Below, piece after piece: positions 26,497 to 34,164 of a stretch of DNA of 64,000 nt. The DNA comes from Aequorivita xiaoshiensis (GTDB lineage Bacteria > Bacteroidota > Bacteroidia > Flavobacteriales > Flavobacteriaceae). The DNA lies in contig NZ_JAIRBB010000004.1 in the NCBI RefSeq assembly GCF_022008395.1, forward strand, positions 62,001 to 126,000. The letters are read 5' to 3'. Under the pieces are notes generated by a model. It had not been told where the DNA came from. It saw only the letters and a list, made by a program, of their open reading frames with translations, and made no database searches. Position 1 is the stretch's first letter, and the number at the start of each line of letters is the position of its first letter. The position numbers and the translations under genes were made by a program.

Positions 26497-27942
26497 TTAA
26501 TTGTTAAGCGGTGATATTTCAAGTTGTTCTCCTTTATTATAAATTTTCTTTTTTGATCTAGAAGAACCGAAGTGATAACTCAAACCTAAACTCATTGTAT
26601 AGTAAAAGTCATCCCGCCTTCCGTGAGGTAAATTGTCTATTTTATCTGAAAATGTAACATCCCATTCTCCATTAAGCACAAATGACACTCTAGGAGATAC
26701 ACGATATTCTAAGCCCGCTCCAAATTTTAAATTAAAGAAGCTATCCCAACGTTGAAGGTGGCCTATAGGACTATCATCTGCGAAAAGCAAAATTCCTGGA
26801 CCTGCGTAAAAAATAGGGCTTAACCTATCATTTGGCAACATATTATACTCAACATTCAAGCCTTGAGTAAGCCACCAATGATTAATTTCTGGAGTAGAAT
26901 TGAGCCTAAAGAACTGAAAATCCGTCGCTACCCTTAATTCTGGAATAATAGAGTATTTATATATAAATCCAAATTTGTAATCTAATATTCCAGTTGAATA
27001 ATCGCCATCCACTAAAGCCATTCCGGCATTAAAGTTAAACTGGCTGTTATAATTATTCTCTAAATACCGTCTTTCGTATAATCCTGTTGATTCTTCAACT
27101 TCTTTCTCAAGTAAATATGCATCAACAATTTCTTTATTTTTTTCAACTCCTTCTTTAGTCGACCACAGTTTATCTTTTATTCCTTCGATAATTAACATCT
27201 CCACAGATTTTTCAATAGCTTCTTGCACTGCCATTTGCGCTGGTTCATTTTTAGTAAAACCAGTTTCAACTTCAAGTAAACGTTGAAAATTTACGTATTT
27301 AAAAAGACTAACATCCACAGCCTGCGATAGAACGGTTTTAGACACATAAACTGTTTTTAGCACTTCCCCAGTATTTGTAGATACTGCACGTAAGTAAACC
27401 GTAATTCTATCTTGTCTATATTGTGTAGAACCTCCTACCCCAAAATATTTTGCCCCAGCACCACCAGTTAGAATATTGGAATCATAAGAAACAACGCCAC
27501 CTTCTAATAAAACACCAGCAAACAATAGTGGAGGTAGTCGTGTAGGAGAATTATCGTTAACCCTTCTATGTTCCTCACGGGTGGACCGTATAATCTGACG
27601 TTCATTTAAAAGGTTACTAATATTTTCACGTTCTATAGGTCTAAACCACTTAGAATCCTCTAAAGCTTTAATCAAAATTGTAGTTGCACCTTGTGTAATT
27701 GCGGTACTAAATGTACTTCCATTTTCTATATTCTTATATTGCCCGGTTTGGTCTTTAAAATTATAAACACCAGCAATAATCGCTTCTTCTGGCTCAGGAA
27801 GAGTATAAAGGGTTTTCGTTTGTTTGGTAATTTCACCAATACGTGCTTCTTGTGGACCTAATGGTTGGTTAAAATATGCGCCACAACCCCAAAAAAAGAG
27901 TGAGAGAGCTACAATACAAAACTTTGTAAGTGTATTCTTCAT
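26497..27942 (-). CDS. csgG: Curli secretion channel CsgG with C-terminal barrel-like extension
   Basis: CsgG is the nonameric outer-membrane channel that exports curlin subunits. Here a lipoprotein signal (LSLFFWGC, Cys20) is followed by the CsgG domain (about 30-262): EEAIIAGVYNFKDQTGQYK, ALEDSKWFRPIERENISNLL, LLFAGVLLEGGVVSYDSN and GGAGAKYFGVGGSTQYRQD are strong family matches. E. coli CsgG ends at 277 residues; this protein runs to 481. Residues about 300-465 form repeated amphipathic strands (FNFNAGMALVDGDYSTGIL, LRVATDFQFFRLN, LSPIFYAGPGILLF, MSLGLSYHFG) like an OmpA/OmpW-type barrel. It lies between csgF (7-base gap) and the propeller lipoprotein. Confidence 0.93.
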   Translation of the reverse strand: MKNTLTKFCIVALSLFFWGCGAYFNQPLGPQEARIGEITKQTKTLYTLPEPEEAIIAGVYNFKDQTGQYKNIENGSTFSTAITQGATTILIKALEDSKWFRPIERENISNLLNERQIIRSTREEHRRVNDNSPTRLPPLLFAGVLLEGGVVSYDSNILTGGAGAKYFGVGGSTQYRQDRITVYLRAVSTNTGEVLKTVYVSKTVLSQAVDVSLFKYVNFQRLLEVETGFTKNEPAQMAVQEAIEKSVEMLIIEGIKDKLWSTKEGVEKNKEIVDAYLLEKEVEESTGLYERRYLENNYNSQFNFNAGMALVDGDYSTGILDYKFGFIYKYSIIPELRVATDFQFFRLNSTPEINHWWLTQGLNVEYNMLPNDRLSPIFYAGPGILLFADDSPIGHLQRWDSFFNLKFGAGLEYRVSPRVSFVLNGEWDVTFSDKIDNLPHGRRDDFYYTMSLGLSYHFGSSRSKKKIYNKGEQLEISPLNN

Positions 27943-27949
27943 ATAAACT

Positions 27950-28312
27950 TTAATTTGGTATGATTATTTGGGTTGCTTCACCGGTGACAATATTTAAAAC
28001 GTTTATCACTAATCCACCCGATGAATCAAATACTTCATACTGAAAATCCCCACTAATACTGGTCCCTTCAGGTGGAGCATTTTCTTTGGTAAACTGATTC
28101 CCACCGAATCCCCCAAAGCCTCCTAACCGATCAAAAGCATCAAACTGAGAATCGTCTTGAAATGAGTTTTGAGCATTTGCTGAATTAAGCAACCATGCTC
28201 CATTAAACGAATCTCCGCCTACAAAAGAAGGATTTATAGGCTTATATACTAACTGTTGCCCAAAGCTTACAGTAGAAAAAGTAATAAATAAGAAAAAAAT
28301 AAAGTATTTCAT
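27950..28312 (-). CDS. csgF: Curli assembly protein CsgF
   Basis: CsgF plugs into the outer face of CsgG and connects it to the nucleator. The 120-residue protein has a signal peptide (about 1-18, ending SFGQ), then the CsgF N-terminal segment LVYKPINPSFVGG with NGAWLLNSANAQNSF, which corresponds closely to the E. coli residues that bind inside CsgG. A Gly/Phe-rich stretch (RLGGFGGFGGNQF) and a C-terminal domain follow. It lies between csgE and csgG in the operon. Confidence 0.95.
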   Translation of the reverse strand: MKYFIFFLFITFSTVSFGQQLVYKPINPSFVGGDSFNGAWLLNSANAQNSFQDDSQFDAFDRLGGFGGFGGNQFTKENAPPEGTSISGDFQYEVFDSSGGLVINVLNIVTGEATQIIIPN

Positions 28313-28435
28313 CTTCAGTTGTATTAATTAATTTGTATGAGATATTGAATCACTAGCTTATTAAGGAAAAGATAAGTATTTTTTACTGAATTTTAACTAA
28401 AAATATCAAAAATTGTATTAATACATTAAAAATTT

Positions 28436-29227
28436 CTAGTAATACTTTTGAGTGTGTTTTCTCTCTTTGTATTGTTGTAAAAACCAATAAACTCTTCTTA
28501 CCGCAATGTCGGCCATCTGTTTTAAATACTCTGTTTGGGGTCTAACAAAAAATTCCAAAACTTTTTCATTGGCCACTAAAACTTCTATTTTAGTGTTATT
28601 GTTTAACGACAAAACCTCTTTAATAGTAACAATTTCTGACCCGTTTATATTATTCAATCTGTAATTTTGATCAAACATTTTATAAAAATCCCTACCTGGT
28701 TTAGTCTTGGTATCTTCGGTAACAATTCCGCCTATCATAATACCATCCACAGGCTTTGTACTAACATCAGGCGAAGGGTTTACTGCCCTTTCTCTTTCTA
28801 TACTATCATTTTTTTGCAAAGCCAAATCTTCTTCTGTCGGATTAATTACTTTTCGATCCATACCCAATGGTGTATCTTTGTCGTCATAAATTAATAACAA
28901 CACAATTACCCGTTGGTTCTCACTTACATTTATAGAGGTTGTAGAAAGATTTTTTTTCTCCCCGATTTCAAGCACAAATCTACCTTTTTGATCGTTTTTA
29001 GAAGTGTTGGAATTATCGTCTTGATTTTTAATTACAGAAAGCGTATAATGTAAACTTTGGTTTGATACAGTTTTATTTACAGCTAAGCCAGTAATATTAT
29101 ATGTATTGCCATACTGCTGTATATTAATTTCAGCTTCAATTTGAGAATTATACATTTGCGAGTAAGCAATGCTAGAGAAAAACAGCAACAAGTATATGGG
29201 TAGGCTATATTGTAAAATTTTGTACAA
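28436..29227 (-). CDS. csgE: Curli assembly protein CsgE fused to a CsgH-like domain
   Basis: CsgE caps the periplasmic side of CsgG and selects substrates. This protein has 263 residues, about twice the size of E. coli CsgE (129). The signal peptide is about 1-23. Residues about 25-125 resemble CsgH, the immunoglobulin-like curlin-aggregation inhibitor: SNTSKNDQKGRF and LSTTSINV fit the CsgH pattern. A linker (126-160) leads to the CsgE core (161-255): GIVTEDTKTKPGRDFYKMF, IVTIKEVLSLNNNTKIEVLV and FFVRPQTEYLKQMAD. The start lies 4 bases after the csgB-like stop. Confidence 0.9.
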   Translation of the reverse strand: MYKILQYSLPIYLLLFFSSIAYSQMYNSQIEAEINIQQYGNTYNITGLAVNKTVSNQSLHYTLSVIKNQDDNSNTSKNDQKGRFVLEIGEKKNLSTTSINVSENQRVIVLLLIYDDKDTPLGMDRKVINPTEEDLALQKNDSIERERAVNPSPDVSTKPVDGIMIGGIVTEDTKTKPGRDFYKMFDQNYRLNNINGSEIVTIKEVLSLNNNTKIEVLVANEKVLEFFVRPQTEYLKQMADIAVRRVYWFLQQYKERKHTQKYY

Positions 29228-29231
29228 AATT

Positions 29232-29744
29232 TTAATTTTTTAAATTCCGAATAATAACCGTCTGATTTCTACCTTTCATAGTAACCATCATTTTATCGGA
29301 CATTGAATTTTGGCTGCCAAGCCGAATTAAGTTCTGGTTTGCGCCGAATTGCACAACATTTGCGGCATGAAAACCATTTTTATTGCCACTAATATCTGTA
29401 AAGCTATGATTGTCACCTATTTGAAGAACATCTTCGGATACCTTATTTGCAGATACAAAAACACCTATATCATTTCGGTTACCAATTTGAAACAATCGCA
29501 CATCACTTTGATTTGATTTTGTAAAGGTAAATGCGGTATTCTCATTCCCAATTTGTTGAACAAAAACACTTTTACTAGTATTACTTGCAGGAAGATTTTG
29601 AGATGCTACGACATTATAAAGCGAAGGTTTAGCATGAATTTTTTCTAAAGCTTTATTGTCCTTGTCTTTATATGTTTGAGCAGAAGACACATTTACAAAA
29701 CAAAAATGAGCTAAGACTATAATTATAATATTGAAAGTTTTCAT
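29232..29744 (-). CDS. csgB: CsgB-like minor curlin / nucleator
   Basis: A 170-residue protein with a signal peptide (about 1-22), a non-repeat spacer to about residue 60, and then four to five imperfect curlin repeats of 22-24 residues: QIGNENTAFTFTKSNQSD, QIGNRNDIGVFVSANK, QIGDNHSFTDISGNK, QFGANQNLIRLGSQN and a short basic end KGRNQTVIIRNLKN. Few, divergent repeats and a basic last repeat resemble E. coli CsgB, which nucleates CsgA polymerisation at the surface. The CsgB role is inferred from this likeness and from its place between the major curlin and csgE. Confidence 0.85.
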   Translation of the reverse strand: MKTFNIIIIVLAHFCFVNVSSAQTYKDKDNKALEKIHAKPSLYNVVASQNLPASNTSKSVFVQQIGNENTAFTFTKSNQSDVRLFQIGNRNDIGVFVSANKVSEDVLQIGDNHSFTDISGNKNGFHAANVVQFGANQNLIRLGSQNSMSDKMMVTMKGRNQTVIIRNLKN

Positions 29745-29850
29745 CTTTATATTTTTTAATGGTCTTGTTGAAGATATTGATTTTTTTGAAAATTAACAAC
29801 TAGAACAAATCCTTATTAATTTTAATTTTTATAATCCCTTTATAAAATAA

Positions 29851-29881
29851 GTATAAGAGCATTGTTTAGATGCTCTTATAC
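29851..29881 (-). terminator. Intra-operon hairpin between csgA and csgB
   Basis: GTATAAGAGCAT and ATGCTCTTATAC form a perfect 12-bp stem with a 7-base loop, about 50 bases after the csgA-like stop. On the minus strand it is followed by TTATTTTATAAAG, which is only partly T-rich. It could be a leaky terminator or a stabiliser of the csgA mRNA 3' end. Confidence 0.6.
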
Positions 29882-29931
29882 CATTTTTATTATAACTGAT
29901 AATATATGAGCTTATTAACTCGATAAATTAT

Positions 29932-31209
29932 TTAGTTCTGAAAAGTAACATCAACGTTACCATTACCAATTTGATCTACATGACTCCAGTTTCCTAGACC
30001 TACTTGACCTACAAGGCTAAAGTTACTATTTCCATATTGATGGTTGTAACTTGTATGACCGAAACCAGCCTGTCCAACTAAACTTATGTTGTCATTACCA
30101 GATTGTAACACTTCAGAATAATTAGCCAAACCTACTTGAGCAACAATACTTGTATTATCATCACCAAATTGGGTCACCATAGATGTATTAAATGCGCCAG
30201 CTTGTCCTACATAGCTATAGTTGTCATTTCCAATTTGAAAAACATCAGAGTCATTAAAGAAACCTACCTGACGCGTTGTACTTTCGTTATCATCACCTAA
30301 CTGAATAGTCAAAGCATTGTTATCATTACCTAACTGATAAGTAGTAGATTCATTATCGTTTCCATATTGACCTGTACCAGCCCAGTTATCGTTACCGATT
30401 TGATCAACATCACTATCATTAAGATCTCCAATTTGCTCAACGATAGAAGTATTGTCATCACCTATTTGATCAACATCACTAGTATTGGCAATACCATCCT
30501 GATAAACCATTGAGCTATTGTCATCACCTAATTGATAAACATCACTACTATTAAGGATACCATATTGTTCAACTTGTGAATCATTATCATCACCAATTTG
30601 TTCTACTTCGCTATCGTTAAACCAACCATCCTGCATTACTGAAGAAGTGTTGTCGTTACCACCTTGAAATACATCAGAGTCGTTAGCCCATCCGTCTTGC
30701 ATTACAGAAGACGTATTGTCATCACCCCACTGCTCTACTGTCGAGCTATTGGAAAGACCAATTTGCAATACTGAACTCACGTTATCGTCACCCCACTGAT
30801 CTACATAAGAGTCGTTATCAATTCCATATTGTTCAGTTGTACTTAGGTTATCATCACCATCTTGCCAAGTATATGCATCGTTATCATTGCCAACCTGCAA
30901 GGTACCAGCGGTGTTGCGATCACCTTCTTGTAGCGTTCTAGCATCGTTATCATTTCCTAATTGAGCAGTTCCTGCAAGATTCAAATTACCTTCTTGATCA
31001 GTATCAGAATCATTTCTGTCTCCTAATTGCATTGTTCCATTTACATTTAGGATTCCCGTTTGGTCAACATCAGAATTGTTGGAGTCCCCCACTTGTATCG
31101 TTCCATTAACATTTAAAAGTCCAGTTTGAGTAACTGTACTTGTGTTGTTCTGCGCGAACATTACCGTCCCCGCCATTAGCGCCATAGCACTTAGAATTAC
31201 TTTTTTCAT
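29932..31209 (-). CDS. csgA: CsgA-like major curlin with 36 eleven-residue units
   Basis: A 425-residue secreted amyloid subunit. The signal peptide (about 1-20, ending MFAQ) and a 7-residue lead are followed by exactly 36 contiguous units of 11 residues (28-423). Each unit starts Q-x-G, and all but one have Asn at position 6, for example QIGDDNTSIVE. Two units make one strand-loop-strand layer, so the model is about 18 layers, against five in E. coli CsgA. By my count the repeats hold about 54 Asp, 4 Arg and no Lys, a very acidic fibre suited to salt water or cation binding. First gene of the operon. Confidence 0.93.
   Translation of the reverse strand: MKKVILSAMALMAGTVMFAQNNTSTVTQTGLLNVNGTIQVGDSNNSDVDQTGILNVNGTMQLGDRNDSDTDQEGNLNLAGTAQLGNDNDARTLQEGDRNTAGTLQVGNDNDAYTWQDGDDNLSTTEQYGIDNDSYVDQWGDDNVSSVLQIGLSNSSTVEQWGDDNTSSVMQDGWANDSDVFQGGNDNTSSVMQDGWFNDSEVEQIGDDNDSQVEQYGILNSSDVYQLGDDNSSMVYQDGIANTSDVDQIGDDNTSIVEQIGDLNDSDVDQIGNDNWAGTGQYGNDNESTTYQLGNDNNALTIQLGDDNESTTRQVGFFNDSDVFQIGNDNYSYVGQAGAFNTSMVTQFGDDNTSIVAQVGLANYSEVLQSGNDNISLVGQAGFGHTSYNHQYGNSNFSLVGQVGLGNWSHVDQIGNGNVDVTFQN
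29941..31128 (-). repeat. 33-bp coding tandem repeats in csgA
   Basis: 36 units of 33 bases (1188 bases) coding the curlin repeats, with no insertion or deletion between units. Some adjacent 66-bp pairs are nearly identical, for example those encoding units 13-14 and 15-16 (DNTSSVMQDGW in both). Confidence 0.95.
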
Positions 31210-31260
31210 AATTTAAAGATTTAAAGATTATTAATAATTGGTTAAAAATTCTTTTTCTTG

Positions 31261-31278
31261 CAAGGAAAAATTTCCTTG
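31261..31278. promoter_or_regulatory. Perfect inverted repeat in the csgA leader
   Basis: CAAGGAAA-AA-TTTCCTTG, an 18-base perfect dyad between the -7 box and the csgA start. It could be a protein operator or an mRNA leader hairpin. Confidence 0.55.
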
Positions 31279-31310
31279 AGGTTTTTCAGGAACACGTGAA
31301 AGCATTCCAT

Positions 31311-31318
31311 CAAAATTA
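31311..31318 (-). promoter_or_regulatory. -7 promoter box of the curli operon
   Basis: TAATTTTG on the minus strand, about 100 bases upstream of the csgA ATG. No TTG is found at the right distance, which may mean activator dependence. Confidence 0.4.
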
Positions 31319-31776
31319 AATTATGGGGATGGATGTAAAAATGAACTTAGTAAAAGAACATTTTAAAAATTAGGGATTTTTTCTAATTTACAAAACGCCG
31401 GGGACAGGTTTGTTTTTTTTGAGGAGGAATTGCAGCTCGAGAAAACTTATCTCCTTTTGAACTACACAACAAATATGCAATAAATATTATAAAAAAACAA
31501 ACAAATTTAATCTTTTTATGCAAATAGGGGGAAACAACTATTTTTAACAAATTAAGCCCTATTTCAATAATTATCTATTAATAAAACCCACAGCACTTAG
31601 CGTCCAATTAAATCTTAATTTTCTACGCTAAACAAAAGAAATTTAAAAAAGGTTTAAACTTAAAATAACCTTAGACCTAATTAAGCAATCTTTAATACGA
31701 ATATATTTCTTAGATTCATCGCTTTAAAAGTACACACAAGTAAATACCATTAACTGCGTAATAAAATACCAATTTT

Positions 31777-31813
31777 TTAAAATAAAAAACCCCTCAACAA
31801 AAGTTAAGCGGTT
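31777..31813 (-). terminator. Terminator of glutamine synthetase III gene
   Basis: On the minus strand AACCGCTTAAC, loop TTTT, GTTGAGGGGTT (one mismatch and one G-U pair), followed by TTTTATTTTA. Confidence 0.7.
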
Positions 31814-31841
31814 TAGAATGATCCTTATATAATAAGGTATG

Positions 31842-34028
31842 TTATTTTGTAAATAATAACTCTCTGTATTTAGTTAATGGCCAAAGCTCATCGTCTACTA
31901 AAAGCTCTAGTTTATCACAGTGATACCTTATAATTTGGAAATAAGGTTTTACTTCGTGACAATATGAAAGGGCACGTTTTTCGGCGTTTTCAATTTTATT
32001 AGCTTTTTTACGCTCTTCAATCATATCGGTAATACCTTTATTAATTTTAGCAAGGTGCTCACTTATTTGTTCAATAAGGTGCATTTGTTCTGTAGCAAAC
32101 TTTTTGAAATCGGTGCCGTATATATTCTTTAACCCTTGAACATTTTCTATCAATATGTTTTGATATTGAATAGCTGTAGGAATAATATGGTTTCTAGCAA
32201 TATCACCAAGTACACGTCCTTCAATTTGAATACGCATAGTGTATTCTTCCATTTCAATTTCATAACGAGCCTCCATTTCCACTTTGCTCATAATTCCTAA
32301 AGTTTCAAAAAGATCAATGCTTTTCTTAGAGATTTTCGCCTTTAATGCTTCCGGAGTTGTTTTGTGATTGCTAAGTCCACGTTTTTTTGCTTCCTTCTCC
32401 CAGGCTTCACCATAACCATCACCTTCAAAACGAATTCTTTTTGAGTCTTTAATATACTCTCTAAGCACATTGAAGATGGCGTCGTCCTTCTTCATCTTTT
32501 TGCTCTTTATCAATCCGTCAACTTTTGCTTTGAAGTCGATAAGTTGTTTAGCAACAATCGCATTCAACACAGTCATAGGGTTTGCACAGTTAGCTGTTGA
32601 ACCTACTGCACGAAATTCAAACTTATTACCTGTAAACGCAAAGGCTGAAGTACGGTTACGGTCGGTATTATCTAGTAAAATTTCTGGAATTTTACCTACA
32701 ACATTTAACTTAAGCTCTGTTTTTTCTTGTGGCGAAAGTTTCCCGTTAGTTACTTTTTCAAGCTCATCAAGAACCTCAGTTAGTTGCGAACCAATAAAGG
32801 CCGAAATAATTGCTGGAGGCGCTTCGTTAGCCCCTAATCTATGATCGTTACTTGCACTTGCAATAGAGGCTCTAAGCAATTCTTCGTGATCGTTTACGGC
32901 TTTAAGCGTATTGATAAAAAAAGTTAAGAACTGAAGGTTCTTCATTGGAGTACTTCCAGGTCCTAAAAGGTTTATTCCTGTATCTGTAGCTAACGACCAG
33001 TTGTTGTGTTTTCCACTTCCATTTACATTTGCAAAAGGCTTCTCGTGAAACAACACCTTAAAATTATGCTTTTCGGCAATTTTATGCATCAAATCCATCA
33101 ATAAGGAGTTGTGATCTACCGCAAGGTTTGTTTCTTCAAATATAGGAGCCAGCTCAAATTGATTTGGGGCAACTTCATTATGACGTGTTTTTACTGGAAT
33201 ACCCAATAACATACATTCAGTTTCCAAGTGTCTAATAAAGTTTAAAACACGTGCAGGAATTGAACCAAAGTAATGATCGTCTAATTGCTGTCCTTTGGCA
33301 GAAGAATGCCCAAGTAGCGTTCTTCCCGCCAATGAAATATCAGGACGAGAAGCTGCTAAAGCGCTATCTACTAAAAAGTATTCTTGCTCCCAACCTAGAG
33401 TTGCATTTACTTTAGTTACATTTTTATCAAAATATTTTGCCACTGCAGTAGCAGCATTATCAATAGAAAGTAATGCTTTAAGCAAAGGAGTTTTATAATC
33501 TAATGCTTCACCCGTATACGACACAAAAACTGTTGGTATACACAATGTCGTTCCGTAAATAAATGCAGGAGATGTTGGATCCCACGCGGTGTATCCACGA
33601 GCTTCAAATGTATTTCTAATCCCACCATTAGGGAAACTTGAAGCATCTGGTTCCTGCTGTACTAATTGACCGCCACCAAATTTTTCGATAGCGTGACCAT
33701 CTTCCATTGTTTCAAAAAACGCATCGTGCTTTTCAGCAGTTGCGCCAGTTAAAGGTTGAAACCAATGAGTATAATGTGTAGCACCTTTAGCAATTGCCCA
33801 TTCTTTCATACCTGTAGAGATATGATCGGCAATGTTTCTTTCTATTTTAGCGCCAGCATTAATAGCTGCCATAACACTATTAAATGAATCTTTGGTAAGA
33901 TATTGACGCATAGCATCTCTATTGAAAACATTTTTCCCAAAGATTTCGGAACGCCTTGCTGGTTCTATTACAGGAACTGGAACTCTATCGAAGGTCTTTT
34001 TTAGTGCGTGAAATCGCAATGTTGGCAT
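31842..34028 (-). CDS. glnN: Glutamine synthetase type III
   Basis: ATP-dependent synthesis of glutamine from glutamate and ammonia. The 728-residue length is typical of GSIII and much longer than the GSI of E. coli (about 470). Visible blocks are ATHYTHWFQPLTG, FDAFFETMEDG-type sequence near the N-terminus, the catalytic ETCMLLGIPVKTRHNEVAPNQFE region, NVNGSGKHNNWSLAT (substrate loop) and FRAVGSTANCANPM. GSIII is the main form in many Bacteroidota. A -7 box is present upstream. The gene is single; no P-II or ammonium transporter gene is nearby. Confidence 0.95.
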   Translation of the reverse strand: MPTLRFHALKKTFDRVPVPVIEPARRSEIFGKNVFNRDAMRQYLTKDSFNSVMAAINAGAKIERNIADHISTGMKEWAIAKGATHYTHWFQPLTGATAEKHDAFFETMEDGHAIEKFGGGQLVQQEPDASSFPNGGIRNTFEARGYTAWDPTSPAFIYGTTLCIPTVFVSYTGEALDYKTPLLKALLSIDNAATAVAKYFDKNVTKVNATLGWEQEYFLVDSALAASRPDISLAGRTLLGHSSAKGQQLDDHYFGSIPARVLNFIRHLETECMLLGIPVKTRHNEVAPNQFELAPIFEETNLAVDHNSLLMDLMHKIAEKHNFKVLFHEKPFANVNGSGKHNNWSLATDTGINLLGPGSTPMKNLQFLTFFINTLKAVNDHEELLRASIASASNDHRLGANEAPPAIISAFIGSQLTEVLDELEKVTNGKLSPQEKTELKLNVVGKIPEILLDNTDRNRTSAFAFTGNKFEFRAVGSTANCANPMTVLNAIVAKQLIDFKAKVDGLIKSKKMKKDDAIFNVLREYIKDSKRIRFEGDGYGEAWEKEAKKRGLSNHKTTPEALKAKISKKSIDLFETLGIMSKVEMEARYEIEMEEYTMRIQIEGRVLGDIARNHIIPTAIQYQNILIENVQGLKNIYGTDFKKFATEQMHLIEQISEHLAKINKGITDMIEERKKANKIENAEKRALSYCHEVKPYFQIIRYHCDKLELLVDDELWPLTKYRELLFTK

Positions 34029-34054
34029 CTTGTAGTTTTTTTAGTTTGACATTG

Positions 34055-34062
34055 CAAAAATA
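34055..34062 (-). promoter_or_regulatory. -7 promoter box of glutamine synthetase III gene
   Basis: TATTTTTG on the minus strand, 27 bases before the start codon. Confidence 0.45.
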
Positions 34063-34164
34063 AAAAAAACCAACATACACCCCTTCATTTTTAAATTTTT
34101 TTTGAAAAAAAACATATTTTCCTGTGAAGACCCCCTAAAAAATAGGGGTTAAACCAAGAAAAGA

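Larger units (their letters stand above)
31210..31841. other. Long AT-rich intergenic region before the curli operon
   Basis: 632 bases without a credible gene. It holds the csgA promoter and leader on the minus strand and, near 31788, the glutamine synthetase terminator. Between about 31340 and 31780 I see only AT-rich sequence with short homopolymers and a GC-richer patch near 31396-31410 (acgccggggaca). A weak long-range inverted repeat (AATAGGG at about 31527 and CCCTATT at about 31558) is noted but not trusted. Confidence 0.6.

Noticed and set aside
29941-31128. Regular 33-base repeats that could be mistaken for a CRISPR array or satellite
   Set aside because: The repeats are in frame, vary in sequence and code a perfectly regular curlin; there are no unique spacers and no cas genes.
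31293-31298. CACGTG hexamer in the csgA leader
   Set aside because: A six-base palindrome is expected by chance and no bacterial regulator of this type is implied.
31521-31564. Inverted repeat AATAGGG ... CCCTATT
   Set aside because: The arms are short and about 25 bases apart in very AT-rich sequence; probably chance.
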